This document shows, piece by piece, positions 24,892-35,100 of a stretch of 51,468 bases of DNA (position 1 is its first letter; each line of letters starts with the position of its first letter). Origin of the DNA: Streptomyces aurantiacus (lineage in GTDB: Bacteria; Actinomycetota; Actinomycetes; Streptomycetales; Streptomycetaceae); contig NZ_LIPP01000061.1 in NCBI RefSeq assembly GCF_001418335.1, positions 1 through 51,468 of the forward strand. Reading direction: 5' to 3'. Below the pieces are notes generated by a model that had not been told where the DNA came from, did not search any database, and saw nothing but the letters and a program-made list of their open reading frames with translations. The position numbers and the translations under genes are program-made.

Positions 24892-25746
24892 ATGGGGTGG
24901 GTCACGGCCGGCGATTACGAGGTCGGCCTCGACGGCGGAAAGGTGGTGTGCCGCAACGGCGCGGGACGGCAGTTGAAGTCCGTACCGGCCAGACTCGCCG
25001 AGGATCCCGCGGTCATGGGACTGCGGCAGCTCGCCGAATGGCTGGAGCGGCACGAACGCCAATGCCTCACCGACGTCGAGAAGTGGATGGTGCGCTCGCT
25101 TCCGGTGCCGTTCGCCGTCATCGCCCGGGTGTGGCCGGATCCCGCCTGGCAGAGCGCTCTGCGCGATCTCGTCGTCACCGGTCCCGATGGTGAAGTGGCC
25201 GGATTCCTCCGGGACGCCGACCTCGACCGCGGCCTCGGCCTGGTCGACCTCGACGGAGACAGCGTGCGCATCACCCCCGAGCTCGTGCACCTCCCGCACC
25301 CCGTCCTTCTCGACGACCTCGCAGAACTGCGGGAGTTCGCCGTCGAACTCGGCGTCGAGCAGCGGGCCCAGCAGCTCTTCCGCGAAGTGTGGCAGCGCCC
25401 CGCGGGCATCGACGCCGAGGCCACCACCGTGGAGGAGTTCGCGGGCGGCGCGTTCAAGCAACTGCGCTTCCTGCAGGGCAGGACCACCCAGTTCGGCTAC
25501 CGCGTACGCGGCGGCAACGCCGTCTGCTCCGTACGGGAGGACTCCCGCGGCGTCGAGGCCCGGGTCTGGATCGGCGACTACGACGGTTTCGAGGAGACCG
25601 AGACCGGTCCCCTCATGTGGACCGACGGCACGGGCCGGGTGCTGAAGCTCGGTCAGGTGGGGCCCGTCGCCTGGTCGGAGGGCATGCGCATGGCAGCCGC
25701 CCTGTTCGCCGGGCGTGACATCGAGGACGAGGAGCAGGCGGCATGA
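24892..25746 (+). CDS. Stand-alone DUF4132 domain protein (YehI/MolR C-terminal type)
   Basis: First gene of the MoxR-VWA-SWIM operon, 284 residues. The core resembles DUF4132, the C-terminal domain of E. coli YehI/MolR: WQSALRDLVVTGPDGEVAGFLRDAD, ITPELVHLPHPVLLDDL, VEQRAQQLFREVWQ and GAFKQLRFLQGRTTQFGYRV. It lacks the long N-terminal region of YehI, so here the domain is encoded alone, perhaps because the giant next gene takes that role. GGGAGG at 24881-24886 precedes the ATG by five bases; no clear promoter is seen in the 158-base gap after tetR. The stop overlaps the next ATG (ATGA). Cytoplasmic, no catalytic motif visible, molecular function unknown. Confidence 0.85.
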   Translation: MGWVTAGDYEVGLDGGKVVCRNGAGRQLKSVPARLAEDPAVMGLRQLAEWLERHERQCLTDVEKWMVRSLPVPFAVIARVWPDPAWQSALRDLVVTGPDGEVAGFLRDADLDRGLGLVDLDGDSVRITPELVHLPHPVLLDDLAELREFAVELGVEQRAQQLFREVWQRPAGIDAEATTVEEFAGGAFKQLRFLQGRTTQFGYRVRGGNAVCSVREDSRGVEARVWIGDYDGFEETETGPLMWTDGTGRVLKLGQVGPVAWSEGMRMAAALFAGRDIEDEEQAA

Positions 25747-28700
25747 CCACGTACGCACACACCACCACGGCCGCGCTGCTCGAAGCCGGCGCCGTCCTGC
25801 CAGTGGGGGCCGCCACCGGCGAGGACGCCGACACCCTCACCATACGCACCTACACGCATCCCGCGCTGGACGGCCGGCTCGCCGTCCGGCTCGTGCCGGG
25901 CACTCTCGGTGAGGCCGAGGACCTCGCCCTTGAGTTCCTCGGTCTGGTCCGGGAACCGGAGACCCCCGAGGTCGGACAGGTACGCCGCGAGACCCTCGGC
26001 TTCCCCGCCTGGGCGCTGGTCAACGACCCGGCCAACGGACACCACGCGCTGGCACTGGTCAAGGACGTCGAGCGGCTCGCCCGCCAGGCCAAGTCCCGCC
26101 CCGGCACCGCCAAGGAGGGCTTCGAAGCGCTCGGCGAACGGCTCGGCCGGGCCGTGCCACACTTCCTGCCCACCTTCTACGAACAGGCCGCCCGGATCTT
26201 CCTGCGGCACGAGAACACGACGTACGCCGCCACTTTCTTCGGCAGGGCCCGCGAGGCCGAGCGGGTCCACGCGCTCACCGTCGACGAGGAGCGGCAGCGT
26301 GCCGTGTTCCTGGAGTTCGCCTTCGCCGGAGCGCTGACGGTCAAGGCGCTCAAGGAACATGTGAAGGACCTGGCCCACCGGCTCGACCCGGCGACGGCAT
26401 GGGCGCAGTTCCGGCAGTTGTGCATGGAGCGTTGCGCGGCCGGCATGCCGCCGTACGCGTCGCTGCCGCAGGACGCCCGCGGCCTGATCAGGGCCGCCGG
26501 TCTCGACCGGGTCACCGAGGAATGCTCTTTCGTGGCCGACCTGGTCGCCTCACCCGCCGCGGTGCGGGCGCCCGCCTCCTTCTGGACCGCCTTCCGGGCC
26601 ACTCTCCCGATCCTCGCCGAGCGGCAACCGGCCGTCCGCGCCCGGCTGTTGGAGATCATGCCGACCGGTCTGGGACGCGACGCCAAGAACGACGAGTTCT
26701 GGCTGACGCTGCTCGCGGAGAGCGGCGCCGACCGCCTCCTCACCGGCGAGGGCGGCGAGAACGGCGAGGACGGCTCGCGGGCGGAGGGCGGCGGCAGCGC
26801 GGCCACCGGCGTCGACGCGCCCGCCGGCATCGACGCAACCAGCATCGACGCGGCGGACTGGCTCAGCCGTTGGGCCGCACACCGCAAGCACGGTGCCACC
26901 GTCTGCGAGCGTTCCCCGCTCACCCTCCGGCTCGTCGAGCGGATGGCGCCACGGCTACGGGCCGACGGCCGGGCCGTGGATCTCTTCACCGGTCGCTGGC
27001 ACGCCGGCGCGGATCTCGACCTGCTGGACCTGTGCGTGGCGTCGGGCATTCCCCTCGCGATGCCCGACGCGGACAAGGACGTGCATCTGGCCCTCGACCG
27101 CTGGCTCCGCGATCCTCAGCCCGAGGGGCGCGATCTGACCGCCACCGCCGCTGACGCGCGTTTCCGGCCGCTGCTGCACGGGGCCATCGGGGCACTGGGC
27201 AACGACCGGACGCTGTCCTCGGGCCTGCTGGAGAGCCTCGTCGCCCATCCCGTGCTGACCGACGTGCTGCGCGAATGGCTGGACGACGCCGCCGAGACGT
27301 TCGCCGCGTCGACGGGCCTGCCCGGTGCCCGCGACGCGCTCCAGCGCCTGCGCCCCTTCCGTCCGGTCGCCGCCCGGGTCAGCCCGCGATCGGTCGCGCG
27401 CGTCGCGGAGCACGAGATCGCGCCGCTGCTCGGCCGCACCCTGCGGGCCGGTATCCCCGACGAACTGGGCTGGCCCGCCCTCGACGAGGGGCTGCGGCTC
27501 CTGGACAGCGAGACCGCTCCCGACCGCGACGACCATCTGCGCCTGACCGACGCCTGGCCCGCGCTGATCCTCTCCCGCCGCCACAAGGCCGTCGTCGTCG
27601 GCCCGGACGAGGTGCTCCTCGACCACGACCTGCGGCTGCCCGTCGAGCTGGACCGCTGGACGCATCCGCAGTTCCGCTACACCGACGGCGAACTGCTCGT
27701 GATGTGGCGGCAGGACACCAAGCAGCGCGGCTACTGGTCGGCCCGGCCGTCCGAGGTGTTCACCCTCGGCGGCGAGCAAGTGCCCCACTGGTACAGCAGC
27801 GACGCCGGTAGCCCCTCCATCCCGCTGTCCGCCGGCGGCCGGGCCACCGGCGGACGCACCCTGCACGCCGGTGACACCGTCCTGCCGGCCGACCGCCCCG
27901 TCATCGGTGACGGCACGACGCTCTGGCGCCAGGGCAGGCAGGGCAGACAGCAGGTCTGGCTGGAGTACGACCCGGCCACCGGAACACACGGACGTGCCTC
28001 CCTGCCCGCCTTCCTGCGGTCGGGCATCCGCGAGGACGCCACCCTTCTGCAGCACCACTGCGAGGTCCTGCCGCTCCAACCCGGCCTGGAACACAGCCCG
28101 TTCGGCACCGACGGCACGGTCCTCGGCCGCTGGGTCCGCTCGGAGGGCACGGGAGCGGAGGCCCGGACGACCACCGGTACGCCGGACGGCCGGACCGTCA
28201 CCCTGCTGTCGGCCGGCCGCGGGTCGGCCGGATTCCCCCTCGGTGCGCTGCGCCTTCCCGGCGGCGCCGAGCCCGTGGCCACGCTCCTGAACCGGCAGGT
28301 CGCGCTCTTCGCCGCCGAGGACACCTCGGCCTCCGGCGAACTCGGCCGGGTGACACCCGGTCAGCGCGGCGGGGAGTTCGCCGCCGGCACCCGGCTCGTA
28401 CCGCCGGTCGCCTTCTGGCACGCGCTGCGCCCCCGCGACGAGCGGGCGTCCGCCGTGCTGCGCGCGCTCACCGACGAGGCGGCGGCCGACGTCCTGGCCG
28501 CCGCGGCCCAGGCGCTGACCGAGCGTGAGGCCCGGCTCGTCGAGGCCGGTGACGCCGCCAGGACCACCGTCGACGGCAAGCCCGTCGTCCCGGACGCGGA
28601 CGCGTTCGTCCGGCGCGCCGTGTCCGAGACCCTGCCCGGGCTCACGGACGAACGGACGCTCACCGGCGTGTCCGCCCTGGTCCGTGCCGCGCTCCGGGTC

Positions 28701-30821
28701 GTCGGTTCGGTCGCCACGTTCGTGGAGCCGCCCGTCGAGAAGCCGCAGACCGATCGGCGGCGGAGCGAAGGCATGTTCGCCGACTACAGCCCCGAGGACG
28801 GCGACGACGGCACCCTGATGGAGGCTGCCGCCGGCATCGGTGAACTGTGGGGAGGGTGGGGAGGCGACAACCAGTGGAGAACGCTGCGCCAGATCCGGGC
28901 CGTGAACCACGTCCTGTCCGGGCGGCCCGCGGACGGCAAGCCGCTGCCCGACCTCGCTCGGACGGGTGCTCTCGGTGAGGGATGGCGCAGTGAGGAGTAC
29001 ACGGTCCCCGGCATGGGCATGGGGTGGCCGTCGCTCCTGACCGTGCTGCGGCCGCTGGCCTATCGGGCCGCCATGCCCACCGTGCCCGACGTCGGGCGGG
29101 AAGCGCTGCTCCTGCTGTTCGAAGCGGTCGCCGAAGGGCCGCTGGCCACGCCGGGCCACGGGCTGCGCGAGATCCTGCTGAGCGAGCCGTACACCAAGCA
29201 GCAGCGTGTCGGTCAGGTGCTGCGCCGGGACGGCCGCACCGTGGTCCTCCTCGGCATCGAGAGCATCGACCACCAGCGTCAACGGGTCAATTGGCTCGCT
29301 CTGGACCACGACCCGTCCGGCGCGTTCGGCGCCGTCGCCCACTTCGCCCTGGAGCGGGAGACCGCGGTGCCGTCGGTGTTCCCCGAGAACGGGCTCGCCG
29401 CCGTCACCCGGCTGATCCGGGACAAGGGAGCCGCCCCCTGGCTGCCCGGGGCGCCCGCCGTGTTCGCCGCCGCGACCCGCGACGGTCTGGGCCCCGTCCA
29501 GGCCACGTTGCTGCTCGCCGCGTGTCCGAGGCAGCCCGGTGCCGGCACACTCGCCACGCTCGGGCTCAAGCCCCGGCAGCTGGACCTGGGCAACGGCCGC
29601 CTGTCGTCACTCGGCCGGGAGGACCGGTCCGCGCTCCTGAGCGCCCTGCTGCCCGAGGACCCCGCCGACCTGTGGACGACCGGGCCCGACACGGCGGCCG
29701 CGGGCCGGGTGTGGGCCGAGCGTCTCGGTTCCGTCGTCCGTCTGCCCGAGGACCTCACGGTCGATCTCGCCGGCCTGCCCGCCGGCTCCGCCGAGGCCGT
29801 GCTCAATCCGGGGCTCACCCCCTGGATCTGCCGCACCACGGAACACCGGCCGGACAAGGACGGCACCCTCGTTCCGGTGGACCCGGCGGCGCTGCCCGGA
29901 CGCCAGGCGCTGACCCGCGCCGTCGCCGCCCTGGCCTCGCTCGCCTACGCCCTGCCGTACGGGCACCCGTTGCGCGCGGCCCTGCCCGAGGGCCTCGCCG
30001 CCCTGCGCCACCGCCTCACCGACCCGGGACTGCTGCTCGACCTCGACGTCACGTGGACGGACAAGGGCGGCACGACAGCCGTGGAACTGCGGAAGGCGTA
30101 CGGGCTTCCCGCCACCGGAGGCGCCGACGCACACGGCCTGACACCCGTCGGGGAGGCTCTCGTACTGCGGCCCTGGTACTCCGAGCGGGAGACGGTCCTG
30201 CTGCGCCCCGCCGTCCTCACCGGTCCGGACGACCCGGCCATCGGGCTCCTGGCGGGTCTGGTGGGACCGGAGCGCGACGGCGACCTCCAGGCGCTGCGCG
30301 CGATCCTCGACGACGGACTCGCCCACGCTCTGCGGGCCGGCATCGAGCCCGAGGGACCCGCCGGGTACGCCCAGGACCCGACCGTCGGTGCTCCCGCGCT
30401 GGTCGCCGAGGTGGCGGCGGCGCACGGTCTGGGCGAGGACGCGGCGGCGCTCTACCTCCAGTTGCTGGCCCTGCCCGATCCGACGGACCGCAACTGCGCC
30501 CGCTGGACCGGCTGGAAGCCCGTCCGCCTGAAGAAGGCCCGCACCGAACTGGCCGCCACCGGCCTGGTCGTCGAGGCGAAGCGACCGCGCGCCGGGCGCA
30601 CGCTGTTCCTGCCTTGCGGATGGCGCGACCTCAAGTCCCCGGCCCTGCCGGTGGAGACCTGGAAGGAGAGCCTGTACCCGGTACGTCCGAACACGCGTGC
30701 CGTACCTCTCCTCCCGGTCCCCGACCTGTTCGCCCGTGCCTGGCACCGCGTCCAGGACGGCGACGCGCCCGCCTACGAGAAGCTCACCACCCGCGCCACC
30801 CGGAAGGGCCGCGGCCGATGA
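25743..30821 (+). CDS. Giant protein of unknown function, probable C-terminal winged helix
   Basis: 1692 residues, no signal peptide or membrane segment. Residues 1-340 look mostly helical (FYEQAARIFLRHENTTYAAT, then FGRAREAERVHAL). A Gly/Glu/Asp-rich linker (GEGGENGEDG) lies near 337-350. Residues about 600-870 are rich in strands with recurring turn-Trp motifs (DGELLVMW, GDGTTLW, GTDGTVLGRW), perhaps a propeller or repeated sheet. A final segment at about 1563-1630 (LYLQLLALPDPTD, VRLKKARTELAATGLVV, RTLFLPCGW) reads like a winged helix, suggesting nucleic-acid binding. No enzyme motif was found. It overlaps its neighbour upstream by four bases and is followed by a mini-ORF and the AAA+ gene, so it is a core subunit of the system, and its least understood part. 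Confidence 0.88.
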   Translation: MTTYAHTTTAALLEAGAVLPVGAATGEDADTLTIRTYTHPALDGRLAVRLVPGTLGEAEDLALEFLGLVREPETPEVGQVRRETLGFPAWALVNDPANGHHALALVKDVERLARQAKSRPGTAKEGFEALGERLGRAVPHFLPTFYEQAARIFLRHENTTYAATFFGRAREAERVHALTVDEERQRAVFLEFAFAGALTVKALKEHVKDLAHRLDPATAWAQFRQLCMERCAAGMPPYASLPQDARGLIRAAGLDRVTEECSFVADLVASPAAVRAPASFWTAFRATLPILAERQPAVRARLLEIMPTGLGRDAKNDEFWLTLLAESGADRLLTGEGGENGEDGSRAEGGGSAATGVDAPAGIDATSIDAADWLSRWAAHRKHGATVCERSPLTLRLVERMAPRLRADGRAVDLFTGRWHAGADLDLLDLCVASGIPLAMPDADKDVHLALDRWLRDPQPEGRDLTATAADARFRPLLHGAIGALGNDRTLSSGLLESLVAHPVLTDVLREWLDDAAETFAASTGLPGARDALQRLRPFRPVAARVSPRSVARVAEHEIAPLLGRTLRAGIPDELGWPALDEGLRLLDSETAPDRDDHLRLTDAWPALILSRRHKAVVVGPDEVLLDHDLRLPVELDRWTHPQFRYTDGELLVMWRQDTKQRGYWSARPSEVFTLGGEQVPHWYSSDAGSPSIPLSAGGRATGGRTLHAGDTVLPADRPVIGDGTTLWRQGRQGRQQVWLEYDPATGTHGRASLPAFLRSGIREDATLLQHHCEVLPLQPGLEHSPFGTDGTVLGRWVRSEGTGAEARTTTGTPDGRTVTLLSAGRGSAGFPLGALRLPGGAEPVATLLNRQVALFAAEDTSASGELGRVTPGQRGGEFAAGTRLVPPVAFWHALRPRDERASAVLRALTDEAAADVLAAAAQALTEREARLVEAGDAARTTVDGKPVVPDADAFVRRAVSETLPGLTDERTLTGVSALVRAALRVVGSVATFVEPPVEKPQTDRRRSEGMFADYSPEDGDDGTLMEAAAGIGELWGGWGGDNQWRTLRQIRAVNHVLSGRPADGKPLPDLARTGALGEGWRSEEYTVPGMGMGWPSLLTVLRPLAYRAAMPTVPDVGREALLLLFEAVAEGPLATPGHGLREILLSEPYTKQQRVGQVLRRDGRTVVLLGIESIDHQRQRVNWLALDHDPSGAFGAVAHFALERETAVPSVFPENGLAAVTRLIRDKGAAPWLPGAPAVFAAATRDGLGPVQATLLLAACPRQPGAGTLATLGLKPRQLDLGNGRLSSLGREDRSALLSALLPEDPADLWTTGPDTAAAGRVWAERLGSVVRLPEDLTVDLAGLPAGSAEAVLNPGLTPWICRTTEHRPDKDGTLVPVDPAALPGRQALTRAVAALASLAYALPYGHPLRAALPEGLAALRHRLTDPGLLLDLDVTWTDKGGTTAVELRKAYGLPATGGADAHGLTPVGEALVLRPWYSERETVLLRPAVLTGPDDPAIGLLAGLVGPERDGDLQALRAILDDGLAHALRAGIEPEGPAGYAQDPTVGAPALVAEVAAAHGLGEDAAALYLQLLALPDPTDRNCARWTGWKPVRLKKARTELAATGLVVEAKRPRAGRTLFLPCGWRDLKSPALPVETWKESLYPVRPNTRAVPLLPVPDLFARAWHRVQDGDAPAYEKLTTRATRKGRGR

Positions 30822-30937
30822 CCACCGCCCGAGCCACCCGGCCGAACCCCCTGACGACGCCAGTGACGCCGACGACACGGATGGCGCCGATGACGTTGCT
30901 GACGACCTACCGAACCGACCGGACGGACCACCGATGA
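30818..30937 (+). CDS. 39-codon mini-ORF bridging giant gene and AAA+ gene
   Basis: An ATG overlapping the stop of the giant gene (ATGA at 30818-30821) opens 39 codons ending in a TGA that overlaps the ATG of the AAA+ gene (ATGA at 30934-30937). Both overlaps sit in the same sequence context CCGATGACCACC. The peptide is Thr/Arg/Pro-rich with no recognisable fold. It may only keep ribosomes coupled across a 116-base insertion that duplicated the start region. A functional peptide is possible but unsupported. Confidence 0.35.
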   Translation: MTTARATRPNPLTTPVTPTTRMAPMTLLTTYRTDRTDHR

Positions 30938-32115
30938 CCACCACCCTGGCCCCCGCCCCCGGCTCTGCCGTGGGCCGCCAGATCACCCCGCCCGAGGACC
31001 GGCACGCCGCCGAGCTGGCCTTCCTCGCCGCGTACGACGACGGGCCGCGCCCGCCTGCGTGGCGGCTCACGCCCCGCGCCGTCGTCACGTTCGTCATGGG
31101 CAGTGACGGCCGGGCCCTGCGACTGCCCGACGACGCCCAGGCGCCCGAGGGCGTGCCACGGCGCCTTGTCGTCGAGGGCAAGTTCGTCGGCGACCGCGCC
31201 CTGGTCGAGCGGTGTGTCGTGACCCTCGCCGGTGAGCGGGGGCTGCTGCTCGTCGGTGAGCCCGGTACCGCCAAGTCCATGCTGTCCGAGCTGCTGTCCG
31301 CCGCCGTCTGCGGCACCAGCGGCCTGGTCGTCCAGGGCACCGCGGGCACGACGGAGGACCAGCTGAAGTACGGCTGGAACTACGCGCTGCTGCTGGCCCA
31401 GGGTCCCAGCCGGCAGGCCCTGGTGCCCTCGCCCGTCCTGACCGCCATGACCCGGGGAGCCGTCGCCCGGGTGGAGGAGGTCACCCGCTGTCTGCCCGAA
31501 GTGCAGGACGCGCTGGTGTCGTTGCTCTCCGAGCGGCGCATCGCCGTACCCGAACTGGCGGGCACCGACGACGCCTTGGCGCACGCGGCGCCCGGCTTCT
31601 GCCTCGTCGCGACCGCCAACCTGCGCGACAAGGGGGTCTCCGAGATGTCGGCCGCGCTCAAGCGGCGCTTCAACTTCGAGACCGTCGGGCCGATCGCGGA
31701 CCTCGACGCCGAGATCGCGCTCGTACGCAGCCAGGCACGCGCCTCGGTCGAGCGGGCCGGGGCGTCCTTCCGGGTCGACGACGCCGTACTGGAAGCCCTC
31801 GTCACGGCCTTCCGGGACCTGCGGGAAGGCCGGTCCGCGGAGGGCTGGGAGATCGAGCGGCCCTCCACCGTGCTGAGCACCGCGGAAGCCGTGTCCGTGG
31901 CGGGTGCGCTGGGGCTCGCCGCCGCCTACTTCCCCGGCGACCGCGATGTCCTCGGCCTGTTGCCGGGCCATCTCCTCGGCGTGGTCCGCAAGGACGACCC
32001 CGCCGACGCGGCCCGGCTCCGCGGCTACTGGGACGGCCCCGTCAGGCGCCGCGCCGAACAGGGCTCCGCCACCTGGCGCACCCTGTGGGACCTGCGCACC
32101 GTCCTGGAGGACTGA
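30934..32115 (+). CDS. MoxR-family AAA+ ATPase, YehL subfamily
   Basis: A 393-residue AAA+ ATPase. Walker A is GEPGTAKS (residues 108-115, K114); the Walker B region reads VARVEEVTR with E181-E182 where Asp-Glu is usual; sensor 1 is ATANLRDKG (N229), followed by EMSAALKRRFNFE with the probable arginine finger. GTTEDQLKYGWNYALLLAQGP after the first helix is typical of YehL-type MoxR proteins. Such ATPases act as hexameric chaperone-like machines with VWA-domain partners, here encoded by the next gene. The frame is open far upstream, but the ATG at 30934 is the only plausible start; its Shine-Dalgarno is weak and coupling to the mini-ORF is likely. Confidence 0.92.
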   Translation: MTTTLAPAPGSAVGRQITPPEDRHAAELAFLAAYDDGPRPPAWRLTPRAVVTFVMGSDGRALRLPDDAQAPEGVPRRLVVEGKFVGDRALVERCVVTLAGERGLLLVGEPGTAKSMLSELLSAAVCGTSGLVVQGTAGTTEDQLKYGWNYALLLAQGPSRQALVPSPVLTAMTRGAVARVEEVTRCLPEVQDALVSLLSERRIAVPELAGTDDALAHAAPGFCLVATANLRDKGVSEMSAALKRRFNFETVGPIADLDAEIALVRSQARASVERAGASFRVDDAVLEALVTAFRDLREGRSAEGWEIERPSTVLSTAEAVSVAGALGLAAAYFPGDRDVLGLLPGHLLGVVRKDDPADAARLRGYWDGPVRRRAEQGSATWRTLWDLRTVLED

Positions 32116-32120
32116 CCACC

Positions 32121-35100
32121 GTGCCCCTCTCCCCCGACGAAGCCGTCGCGGCCCTCACCGACCCGGCGGCGCCCTACCTCATCGGCGTACGGCACCACGC
32201 GCCCTCCCTGGCCGCGGCCGTGCCCGCGCTGCTGGCCGCGGCCGAGCCGGACGTGCTGCTCGTCGAACTCCCCGACGAGATGCAGGAATGGCTGCCCTGG
32301 CTCAGCCATGAGGAGACCCGGGCACCGGTCGCCCTCGCCGCCGCTCCCCGTGACGGGGGCGGCGCGCGGGGCCCGGCCTTCTACCCGTTCGCCGACTTCT
32401 CGCCCGAGCTCGCCGCCCTGCGCTGGGCCGCGCGGCACGACGTGCCGGTCATCGCGTGCGACCTGCCGCTCGCCGACCGGGCCTCGGCTCCACAACCACC
32501 CGGCAGTCCCGCACCTGCGCCCGCCCCCGCATCTTTGGCCGCACCGGCCGCACCGGCCACGGCCGGCCTCGCCGGCGCCCTGCGGGCCCGGCTCACGGGC
32601 CGTACCGGTGACGACTTCTGGGACCGCCTCGTCGAGGCCACCGCCCCGGGCTCGCCTCCCGAAGCGCTGCGGCGCGCCGCCCTCCTGACGGGCTGGGCGC
32701 TGCGCGAGGACGCGGCAGCCTCGGGAGGCGTGTCCGCGCTGGACCTGCGGCGCGAGGAGTGGATGCGGGCCCGGCTGGCCGCCGCCACCGCGAACGGCGA
32801 ACGTGCCGCCGTGGTCGTCGGCGCCTTCCACGCCCCGGCGTTGACGTCACCGGCGTTGACGTCGACGGTGGGGTCGGACCCCGACCCGGGTGCGGAAGCC
32901 CGGTCGCCCGCACCCGGACCCGGCGGCACGGACAACCGCCCCCACGTCCCGGCATGGACGACGTCGCTCATCCCCTACACCTACGCGCTTCTCGACGAGC
33001 GGTCCGGCTATCCGGCGGGCATCCGGGACCCCGAGTGGCAGCACCTGGTCCTGCGCGCGGCGGGCGACCCGGCCGCGCTGGAGGAGGCCCTGACCCGCGC
33101 CGCCGTACGGATCTGTGCCGAACTGCGCGCCCTCGGCCACCCGTCGGGGCCCGCCGACGCCCGGGAGATCAGCCGCCTCGCGGGAGACCTCTCCCGGTTG
33201 CGCGCGCTCCCCGCGGCCGGCCGGGGCGAGCTGGTGGAAGCGGTGCAGACCGTCCTCACACAGGGTGAGCCGTACGGGCGTGGGCGGGCCGTCGCACGGG
33301 CGATGGAGCGGGTGCTCGTGGGAACGCGCGGTGGCCGCCCGGCACCCGGGGCGCCCCGCAGCGGACTCGCTCCGGCGGTGGAGGCCGAGCTGGCGTCGCT
33401 GCGGCTGCCCGGCCCCGACAGCCATGGCGCCGACGCCTCACGGGATCTGCGACTCGACCCGCTGCGCTCCGACCTGGACCGCCGCCGTGAGCTGCTGCTA
33501 CGCCGACTGACCGTGTGCGGTGTGCCGTACGGGGAGCCCACGGAGGTCGTCGGTGCCGGCGGCACGGAGGCTCTGACCTCCCGCTGGGAGGTGCGCTGGA
33601 CCCCCGCCACGGCGGCCATGCTGACCGCGGCCGGTGTCCGCGGAGTCACCCCCGCGCAGGCCGCCGAAGGTCTGCTGCGTGAACGCCTGCGGGCGGAGCG
33701 GGACGAGGGCGGGCCCACGGCCGCGCAGACCCTGCACGGCCTTCGACAGGCGGCCGAGTGCGGTCTGCCCGGCCTCACGGACGAACGCCTCGCCGACGTC
33801 CGCGACGTACTGCCGCACTCCGCCACGCTGCCGGAACTCCTCGCCGGTCTGGCCCTGTCGGACCGGCTGCGGGCCGGTCATGTCGCGGGGCTGGGTGTCG
33901 ACAAGGAACGTGCCGCCCTGGTGGCCACGGTGACCGACCTGTTGACCGCCGCGGCGGTGCGGCAGGTGGACGGTCTCACGGGCTCCGAGGACCCGGCCGA
34001 CGCGCACGCGCTGCTCGAACTCGCCCACCGGGCGGACCTCTTGGGCGGCATACGGCTCACCGACGCGCTCGCCCGGCTGGCCGCGGACGGCTCCCCACTG
34101 ATGCGGGGCGCCGCCGGAGCCGTACGCGTTCTCCTGGGACACGAGGACCCGCGTGCTCTGGGGGATCGCATCGCCTCGTGGGTCGACGCGGCCGGTACCC
34201 CGCAGGCCCGGTCCGAGCTCACCGGTCGCCTCATCGGAGTACTGACCGCCGCGGGTCCGCTCCTGGAGGCGGCGGCTCCCGCCCTGGAGCCGCTGCTCAA
34301 CCGGGTGGCCGAGATGCCCGACCGGCAGCTGCTCGACCGGCTCCCCGCGCTCCGGGGAGGCTTCGACGCCCTCAGTCCCGCGGCACGCGACCGGCTCCTC
34401 GACATCGTCGAGGAGCGCCTGGCCACCACCCGTCCGGCCACCACGCGTCTGAGCGACACCGGCGGCGTCGACCCCGCCGCACTCGCCACCTGGACCAGCG
34501 CGGACCTCGCGGCGCGCGCCGCCCTGCGCGCACTCGGGCTGCTGCCTCCGCCTCCGGGACCTGAAGTATCCGAAGCACTTGATGCACCTGGCGCACTTGA
34601 CGCACCTGAGGGACCTGAGGGACCTGTCGGCGTTGCCCAGGGCTTCCCCGAGGAGCATGTCCTCGCGCCCGCCGATCGCTGGCGGCTCGTGCTCGGCCGC
34701 CGTACGGATCAACTGCCGCGCTCGGCCTCGGCGTTGGCGACCGCGCTGGACGAGCTGTACGGCAGTGGACGCGGCGAGGGCAGCAGGGGCGATCTGACGG
34801 GGCCGGGCCCGCGCGGCGCCGGCGGTGGCCGCGAAGCCCCGTATCCGGGAGTGCGCGAGTGGTCCGAGGAACTGGCCGCCCTGTTCGGACCGGGCATCCG
34901 GGAAGAGGTGCTGGCGGCTGCCGCCGCGTCGGGCCGCAAGGACGTGCTCGTCGAACTCGATCCGGACAGCGCCCGGCCCTCCGTCGACCTGTTGCGCACC
35001 GTGCTCAGGCACGCCGGAGGGCTGCCCGAGACACGGCTGGCCGCCCTGCGCCCGCTGGTCCGTCGCCTGGTCGAGGCGCTGACCCGGGAACTGGCCACGC

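Noticed and set aside
26955..29342. 795-residue minus-strand frame opposite the giant gene
   Set aside because: Low-complexity Gly/Gln/Arg composition, no domain and no ribosome site; antisense shadow.
29024..30817. Long plus-strand frame inside the end of the giant gene
   Set aside because: Arg/Pro-rich shadow; only its last 39 codons (30818-30937), which have their own ATGA start, are worth noting.
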